Source of the DNA: Bacteroidota bacterium | Lineage (GTDB): Bacteria; Bacteroidota; Rhodothermia; Rhodothermales; JAAAOL01 | Direction: 5' to 3' | Length of the DNA: 30,533 bases | Assembly: GCA_009908885.1 (NCBI GenBank) | Contig: JAAAOL010000304.1 | Coordinates: 1-30,533 of the forward strand | Part shown: in pieces, positions 25,573-30,533 of the stretch | Layout of the letters: the number at the start of each line of letters is the position of its first letter | Numbering within the stretch: position 1 is the first letter of the stretch | Program-made: the position numbers and the translations under genes | Notes under the pieces: generated by a model | What the model saw: the letters and a program-made list of their open reading frames with translations, nothing else | What the model was told of the DNA's origin: nothing | Databases searched by the model: none

Positions 25573-26910
25573 ATGATACCGCTGTACGAGTATGCTGATC
25601 GGGCCACCAAGCTCGATGTGATCCTGAGCAGGGCGGCCTCCTTCAGCCCGGAGGTCGACGCCGCCGTGCAGGAGATTGTCGACGCCGTGCGGGCCGACGG
25701 CGACGCGGCGGTCCTGGCGCTGACTGAGCGCTTCGACGGCGTGCGGCCCGATCCCATCGCGGTGCCCGCCGGGGCCCTGGCCGAGGCGCACGACGCGATG
25801 GACGACGACCTGCGGCGCGTGATCGCCGAGGCGGCAGACAACATCCGGCGCTTCCACGCGCAGCAGCGGCAGCGCTCCTGGTTCACCGACGACGGCGACG
25901 GCGTCCTGCTGGGGCAGCGCATCGTCCCGCTCGACCGGGCAGGCCTCTACGTGCCCGGCGGCACCGCCTTCTACCCGTCCAGCCTGCTGATGAACGCGAT
26001 TCCGGCGCAGGTGGCCGGGGTCGACGAGATTCACCTCGTCAGCCCGCCGCAGCCGGACGGGCGTCCGCACCCGCTGGTCCTGGCGACGGCGCACCTGCTG
26101 GGGCTCACGAATGTCTATGCCGTCGGGGGCGCGCAGGCCGTCGCCGCACTCGCCCTCGGCACCGACAGCATCCCGGCGGTGGACAAAATCGTAGGGCCGG
26201 GCAACGCCTACGTGGCCGCGGCTAAGAAGCAGGTCTTCGGCACCGTCGACATCGACTCAATCGCCGGGCCGAGCGAAATCGTCATCCTGGCCGACGCGAC
26301 CGCCGACCCCGAGTTCGTGGCGGCGGATCTGCTCTCGCAGGCCGAACACGACGTGCGCGCCTCCGCGATCCTCGTCACGCCGCACCGCCCGCTGGCCGAG
26401 GCCGTGCAGCAGCACGTCGCGCAGATGGTGCCGCGCCTGGAGCGCCATGCTATCATGGAGCAGGCCCTGCGCGACTACGGCGCGTGCGTCGTCACCGAGA
26501 CGATGGAGCAGGCGCTCGCCCTGACCAACGAGCTGGCCGCCGAGCACCTCGAACTGATCGTCGCCGACCCGTGGGCTACGATGACCCACATCCGCCACGC
26601 GGGCGCCATCTTCCTCGGGCCGTATTCGTCCGAGCCCGTGGGCGACTACTTCGCCGGGCCCAACCACGTGCTGCCCACCGGCGGCACGGCGCGCTACGCC
26701 TCGGCCCTCAGCGTGGACGACTTCATCCGCAAGCAGTCCATCATCAGCTACACCGCCCAGCGCCTCCGCCGCACCGGCGACGACATCATCGCCTTCGCCC
26801 GGAGTGAGGAGCTGACGGCCCACGCTCACGCCATCCAGGTCCGCCTCGACCGCCTGCGCGCCGCCGCCGACTCGCCCGAGGCCGTCCCTGCCACCGCCGA
26901 CGCCGACTGA
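25573..26910 (+). CDS. hisD: Histidinol dehydrogenase
   Basis: A 445-residue zinc enzyme that oxidises L-histidinol to L-histidine in two NAD-dependent steps, the last stage of histidine synthesis. The zinc ligands are all present: Q256 and H259 in S-Q-A-E-H-D, D358 in G-D-Y-F-A-G-P-N-H, and H417 in L-T-A-H. The catalytic pair is E324-H325 in E-H-L-E-L-I-V. Conserved V-P-G-G-T-A-F-Y-P-S-S and V-G-P-G-N-A-Y-V stretches and typical length support the call. The open frame runs 50 codons further upstream, but ATG 25573 gives the usual N-terminus; the upstream part does not resemble the family. It is followed after 20 bases by hisC, so the two are almost surely one transcript. No Shine-Dalgarno sequence is visible. 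Confidence 0.96.
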   Translation: MIPLYEYADRATKLDVILSRAASFSPEVDAAVQEIVDAVRADGDAAVLALTERFDGVRPDPIAVPAGALAEAHDAMDDDLRRVIAEAADNIRRFHAQQRQRSWFTDDGDGVLLGQRIVPLDRAGLYVPGGTAFYPSSLLMNAIPAQVAGVDEIHLVSPPQPDGRPHPLVLATAHLLGLTNVYAVGGAQAVAALALGTDSIPAVDKIVGPGNAYVAAAKKQVFGTVDIDSIAGPSEIVILADATADPEFVAADLLSQAEHDVRASAILVTPHRPLAEAVQQHVAQMVPRLERHAIMEQALRDYGACVVTETMEQALALTNELAAEHLELIVADPWATMTHIRHAGAIFLGPYSSEPVGDYFAGPNHVLPTGGTARYASALSVDDFIRKQSIISYTAQRLRRTGDDIIAFARSEELTAHAHAIQVRLDRLRAAADSPEAVPATADAD

Positions 26911-26930
26911 CGCCCATCCGCCGCTCCACT

Positions 26931-28034
26931 ATGCCGATTGCTGACGCCACGCCCACCACGCTCGACCAGGTGCTCGACCACATCCGCCCGGCGGTGCGTC
27001 GCCAGGAGCCCTACCTCGTGGGCCATCCGCCCGACGTGAGCGTCAAGCTGAACCAGAACGAGAGTCCGTTCGACCTGCCGGACGAACTCAAGGACGAGCT
27101 GCTGGCGCAGTTCCGGGAGATCTCGTTCAACCGCTACCCGACGGAGCAGCCGGATCGTCTCTGCCAGGCGCTGGCCGACTACACCGACTGGCCCGCTGAT
27201 GGCATCCTCGTCGGCAACGGCTCGAACGAGCTGACCTATACCTTCGGCCTCTGCTTCATTGATCCGGGCACGCCGGTCGTCCTGCCGCGCCCGATGTTCT
27301 CGCTCTACGAGAAGGTGGTGCGCCTCCACGATGGCGATCTGACCGCCGTTCCCCCGCGTCCCGACCTCACCTTCGACGCCGAGGCGCTGCTGGAGGCCGT
27401 CCGCCGTGAGCAGCCGTCGCTCGTCGTCCTCACCACGCCCAACAACCCGACCGGCCTGGCGATGCCGCTGGCCGAGATCGAAGCCATCGTGGCCGCCGCG
27501 CCCGGCATCGTCGTGGTGGACGAGGCGTACGTCGAGTTCAACCCGGAAGCGAGTGCGCGGACGCTCTTGCCGGACTATCCCAACCTGATGCTGCTGCGCA
27601 CCTTCTCGAAGGCGTTCGGGCTGGCCGGGCTGCGGCTCGGCTACCTGATGGGGCACCCGGAGGTCGTGGCCGAGGTGTTCAAGGCGCGGCTGCCCTTCAT
27701 GGTGGACCGCTTCGCCGAGGCGACGGCCCTCGCCCTGCTGGCCCGCCCCGACCTCATCGACGACCGCGTAGCGCAGATGCAGGCGCAGTGTGAGCACCTG
27801 ACGACGGCGCTGCGGGCGCTCGATGGCGTCGAGGTGCTGCCGTCGCAGGCGAATTTCGTCCTTTTCAAAACCCCTGTGGAACCCAGCGAGATGATGGACC
27901 GTCTCGCAGCATCCGGCGTCCTCGTGCGCAACATGGGTGGGTACCCCGAGCTCCGGGGCTACCTGCGCGTCAACGCGGGCACGCCGGATGAGAACAAGGC
28001 TTTTTTGGCCGCGTTGAAACAAGCGCTCGTGTAA
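26931..28034 (+). CDS. hisC: Histidinol-phosphate aminotransferase
   Basis: A 367-residue fold-type I PLP enzyme that makes L-histidinol phosphate from imidazole-acetol phosphate and glutamate. Motifs are L-N-Q-N-E-S-P-F near the N-terminus, N-R-Y-P in the substrate loop, V-G-N-G-S-N-E-L, T-P-N-N-P-T-G, V-V-D-E-A-Y-V-E-F and the PLP lysine K227 in R-T-F-S-K-A-F-G-L-A-G-L-R-L-G-Y. R-V-N-A-G-T-P-x-E-N near the end holds the arginine that contacts the substrate carboxylate in relatives. It lies 20 bases after hisD. In pathway order the enzymes are separated only by histidinol-phosphate phosphatase, which is not in the window. HisC-like enzymes can also accept aromatic substrates; the pairing with hisD makes histidine synthesis the main role. 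Confidence 0.95.
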   Translation: MPIADATPTTLDQVLDHIRPAVRRQEPYLVGHPPDVSVKLNQNESPFDLPDELKDELLAQFREISFNRYPTEQPDRLCQALADYTDWPADGILVGNGSNELTYTFGLCFIDPGTPVVLPRPMFSLYEKVVRLHDGDLTAVPPRPDLTFDAEALLEAVRREQPSLVVLTTPNNPTGLAMPLAEIEAIVAAAPGIVVVDEAYVEFNPEASARTLLPDYPNLMLLRTFSKAFGLAGLRLGYLMGHPEVVAEVFKARLPFMVDRFAEATALALLARPDLIDDRVAQMQAQCEHLTTALRALDGVEVLPSQANFVLFKTPVEPSEMMDRLAASGVLVRNMGGYPELRGYLRVNAGTPDENKAFLAALKQALV

Positions 28035-28120
28035 ATCCAGGATGGGCTGACCAGGGGACCGTGGACGCGTGCGTACTTCCCAGCGCCCCTCTCTGCTAGT
28101 AGACTTCGCCCCAGGTTTTT

Positions 28121-28714
28121 ATGGATACCATTCAAGTTGACATCATCGGACTCTCCACCAGTCCTTCGAGCGGCGGGGCCTACGCCCTCGTGCTGGGCGA
28201 GGTCGACGGCAACCGACGCCTGCCCATCATCATCGGTGCCTTTGAGGCCCAGGCCATCGCCCTCGAACTGGAGAAGATCCAGCCGCCGCGCCCGATGACG
28301 CACGACCTGCTGCGCGACACGCTGGAAGCCATCGGCGCCGAGGTGGTCGACATCGTCATCGACGAGTTGCGGGAGGGCACCTTCTTCGCCAAAATCCGCT
28401 ACCTGCACAACGGTGACGAAGGGCAGCTCGACGCCCGCCCGAGCGACGCCGTGGCGCTGGCCGTCCGCGTCGACGCGCCCATCTACGTGGCGCCGCCCGT
28501 GCTCGAAGAAGCGGGCATCCCGACCGAAGACGAGAGCGTCTCGGCCCTGACCAGCGGAGGGGGCAGCGGCGCGTCCACCAGCGAGCCCTCCAAACCGATG
28601 TCGCGCATGGAGCGGATGGAGCAGCAGCTCGAAGAGGCCATCGAAGAAGAAGACTACGAACGGGCTGCCCAGCTGCGCGACGAAATCGCCCGCATGAAGG
28701 GCGACGAAAACTGA
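28121..28714 (+). CDS. Bifunctional nuclease (BFN/DUF151) family protein with UVR motif
   Basis: A 197-residue protein. The BFN (DUF151) domain fills about 1-130, with L-P-I-I-I-G-A-F-E-A-Q-A-I, P-R-P-M-T-H-D-L-L, G-T-F-F-A-K-I-R-Y and A-R-P-S-D-A-V-A-L-A-V-R. A Gly/Ser-rich linker (about 145-160) joins it to a UvrB/UvrC (UVR) motif (about 165-194; E-E-D-Y-E-R-A-A-Q-L-R-D-E-I). Plant and bacterial family members have been reported as RNase/DNase; UVR motifs mediate protein contacts. The exact substrate cannot be read from the sequence. A weak AGG six bases before the ATG is the only ribosome-binding candidate. It is 86 bases after hisC and ends in a strong terminator, so it may be the last gene of the his transcript or a separate one. 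Confidence 0.92.
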   Translation: MDTIQVDIIGLSTSPSSGGAYALVLGEVDGNRRLPIIIGAFEAQAIALELEKIQPPRPMTHDLLRDTLEAIGAEVVDIVIDELREGTFFAKIRYLHNGDEGQLDARPSDAVALAVRVDAPIYVAPPVLEEAGIPTEDESVSALTSGGGSGASTSEPSKPMSRMERMEQQLEEAIEEEDYERAAQLRDEIARMKGDEN

Positions 28715-28746
28715 CCCGATCCTCTCGCCTTCTCACCCACCACAGC

Positions 28747-28780
28747 GGCGAAGCTTCCTCCGGAGCTTCGCCTTCTTTTT
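28747..28780 (+). terminator. Strong Rho-independent terminator after the BFN gene
   Basis: A perfect 9-bp stem (GGCGAAGCT 28747-28755 with AGCTTCGCC 28764-28772), an 8-base loop and then TTCTTTTT (28773-28780). It begins 32 bases after the stop codon and ends 13 bases before the bshC ATG. Confidence 0.93.
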
Positions 28781-28793
28781 GCCCGACGCCGCC

Positions 28794-30443
28794 ATGCCTA
28801 CGACGACCGCTCTCGACCTGCGCCCGGTGCCCTTCGCGGACCTGCCGGGCTTTCCGGACCTGTTCACGACCTACTGTACCGACTACGCCCGCGTGGCCGA
28901 CTACTACGCCGCCGACTGGCGCTCGCCCGACGACCGCCGCGCGGCTGCGGACCGGGCCGCTCACCACCCGCGGAATCGGGCGCGCCTGGCCGAGATCCTG
29001 CACGAGCAGAACGCGCGCTGGGGGATGGACGAGGCGACGAGCGCCCACATCGAGGCGCTGCGGGGGGAGGAGACCGTCGCCGTCGTAACGGGGCAGCAGG
29101 TGGGGCTGTTGGGCGGGCCGCTCTACACGATCTTCAAGACGCTGACGGCGCTTCGGCTGACGCGGCAACTGGCCGAGGAGATGGACCGCCCCGTCGTCCC
29201 GGTCTTCTGGCTGGAGGGCGGCGATCACGACCTGGAGGAGGTGGCCCGGACGCACCTGCTCCGCCGCAACGAGGTCGTTCCGATCCGCTACACGGGCCAC
29301 ACCCTGCCCGAGGACGGCAACCTGGGTCCGGTTGGTCGCCTCGTGTTCAACGACCACATCGGCGACATCATCGACCGGGTGGAGGCGACGCTGCCGCCGT
29401 CCGACTTCCACGACGCCGTCATCGCGCTGTTGCGCGAGACGTACCGCCCCGGCGCGACCCTGCTCGACGCCTTCGCCCGCCTGCTGCGCCGCCTCGTCCC
29501 CGACGCCGGACTCGTCTTCATCGACCCCGACGATGTGCGCCTGAAGCAACTGTCCGCTCCGCTCTTCCGGCGAGAGATCGAGGACCACGCCACCTCGTAC
29601 GACCGCCTCACCGCGACGAGCGAGCGCCTCGCGGGCGACTTCCACGCGCAGGTGCGTCCGCGCAGTACCAACCTCTTTCTCGTCACCGACGACGGCCGCT
29701 ACGCGCTGGACGCCGAGGGTGATGATCGCTTCCGCCTACACGGACGCGACGAGCACTACTCCCGCGACGACCTGCTCGCCCTGCTGGCCGACGCGCCAGA
29801 ACGCTTCAGCCCGAACGTCGTGCTGCGCCCGCTGATGCAGGACCATCTGCTGCCGACGGCTGCCTACGTGGCTGGGCCGAGCGAGGTGTCCTACTTCGCC
29901 CAGTACAAAGCGCTGTACGACTGGGCGGACGTGCCCATGCCGGTCATCTACCCCCGCGCCAGCCTGTCGCTCGTCGAGAGCAAGGTGCAGAAGGTGCTCG
30001 ACAAGTTCGACCTGGAGGTGAGCGACTGTGCCGAGGACGCGGATCGGCTGTTTCAGCGAGTCGTGAAGGCGCAGATGAGCGTGGACGTCGATGCCGTCTT
30101 CGACGAGGCAGCCTCGCACTTCCATCGGGCGGTCAACGACGTCAAGGCGCCCGTCGGCGAGGTGGATCGCAGCCTGATCCCGGCGGTCGAGGCGACGCGG
30201 GCGGCGTTCATCAACGCGTGGGACGACCTGAAGACGAACGTGCTGCGGGCCGAGAAGCGGCAGCAGGACGAGCTACGCGACCAGCTCGACAAGGCGCGCG
30301 CCAATCTGTATCCTGAGGGCACGTTGCAGGAACGCGTTATCTCCGTCTTCTACTTCCTGAACAAGTACAGCCTGCACCTGCTTCCATCGCTCCAGGAGAC
30401 GCTGTCGCTGGATACGTCGGCGCATCAGGTCGTTCAGGTGTGA
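28794..30443 (+). CDS. bshC: BshC, putative cysteine ligase of bacillithiol synthesis
   Basis: A 549-residue cytosolic protein of the BshC family, which adds cysteine to glucosaminyl-malate in the last step of bacillithiol synthesis. It matches the family along its length: V-T-G-Q-Q-V-G-L-L-G-G-P-L-Y-T-I-F-K (from about 98), P-V-F-W-L-E-G-G-D-H-D (about 136-146), a G-P-S-E-V-S-Y-F-A-Q-Y motif, P-V-I-Y-P-R-A-S, and a C-terminal alpha-helical coiled-coil region with K-x-N-L-Y-P-E-G-x-x-Q-E-R. The open frame begins at a TTG (28779) that lies in the terminator T tract, so ATG 28794 is the start. No Shine-Dalgarno sequence. With the terminator ending just upstream, its promoter must lie within the BFN gene end or overlap the terminator, unless read-through supplies it. 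bshA and bshB are not in the window. Confidence 0.93.
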   Translation: MPTTTALDLRPVPFADLPGFPDLFTTYCTDYARVADYYAADWRSPDDRRAAADRAAHHPRNRARLAEILHEQNARWGMDEATSAHIEALRGEETVAVVTGQQVGLLGGPLYTIFKTLTALRLTRQLAEEMDRPVVPVFWLEGGDHDLEEVARTHLLRRNEVVPIRYTGHTLPEDGNLGPVGRLVFNDHIGDIIDRVEATLPPSDFHDAVIALLRETYRPGATLLDAFARLLRRLVPDAGLVFIDPDDVRLKQLSAPLFRREIEDHATSYDRLTATSERLAGDFHAQVRPRSTNLFLVTDDGRYALDAEGDDRFRLHGRDEHYSRDDLLALLADAPERFSPNVVLRPLMQDHLLPTAAYVAGPSEVSYFAQYKALYDWADVPMPVIYPRASLSLVESKVQKVLDKFDLEVSDCAEDADRLFQRVVKAQMSVDVDAVFDEAASHFHRAVNDVKAPVGEVDRSLIPAVEATRAAFINAWDDLKTNVLRAEKRQQDELRDQLDKARANLYPEGTLQERVISVFYFLNKYSLHLLPSLQETLSLDTSAHQVVQV

Positions 30444-30494
30444 CGGGCGTCCGCCCCCGGATCGACGCTGCGCCTTCATTCACCCCGCCGAGCC

Positions 30495-30533
30495 ATGATC
30501 TTCAGTCCGCTCATCGAGCAGGCCATCGAGCTG
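30495..30533 (+). CDS. Start of a gene cut by the window edge
   Basis: ATG at 30495 opens 13 codons (M-I-F-S-P-L-I-E-Q-A-I-E-L) to the last base. The I-E-Q-A-I-E-L start resembles the first helix of RelA/SpoT-like HD hydrolases, but this is too short for a firm call. It follows bshC by 51 bases with no terminator seen. Confidence 0.5.
   Translation, partial: MIFSPLIEQAIEL

Overview
The window is GC-rich, almost fully coding bacterial chromosome. The best guess for its source is the Rhodothermota (Salinibacter/Rhodothermus/Rubrivirga-like) or a close Bacteroidota relative. Three predicted exported proteins end in a Por/type IX secretion (T9SS)-like C-terminal domain, with an N-Y-P-N-P-F-N-P motif in two and a Y-P-N-P variant in the third. 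A BshC bacillithiol enzyme, a BFN-UVR protein and mostly leaderless-looking start regions without Shine-Dalgarno sequences fit the same group. This placement is an inference from protein families; there is no rRNA in the window.

Layout. Bases 234-13463 are on the minus strand. They hold a 1159-residue cohesin/cadherin-like/triple-CHRD surface protein, a 2739-residue multidomain surface protein with both a cohesin-like and a dockerin-like module, and psuG (pseudouridine-5'-phosphate glycosidase). From 13616 to 23889 the plus strand carries nrnA-like DHH phosphoesterase, leucyl aminopeptidase (pepA), recX, an AI-2E/PerM-family membrane protein overlapping a SpoIIE-type phosphatase gene, purine nucleoside phosphorylase (punA), and an exported trypsin-like protease with a BatD-like N-terminus and TPR C-terminus. 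A minus-strand secreted PQQ-type sugar dehydrogenase follows (23926-25380). The plus strand then has hisD, hisC, a bifunctional-nuclease-family gene, bshC, and the first 13 codons of a further gene cut by the window edge.

How it fits together. Most plus-strand genes are housekeeping: nucleotide salvage and nanoRNA turnover, peptide turnover, RecA control, histidine and bacillithiol synthesis. The minus-strand genes are mostly envelope or secreted proteins. The strongest candidate for something unusual is the cell-surface pair at 234-12126. Two adjacent T9SS-tagged proteins each carry a cohesin-like domain, and one also carries a tandem dockerin-like repeat, so they could form a non-cellulosomal cohesin-dockerin assembly. 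A second pattern is that clear Shine-Dalgarno sequences occur in front of the four predicted exported genes but not in front of the cytosolic ones.

No rRNA, tRNA, CRISPR array, insertion sequence, integrase or phage gene was seen. Five plausible intrinsic terminators and three weak promoter candidates are listed.
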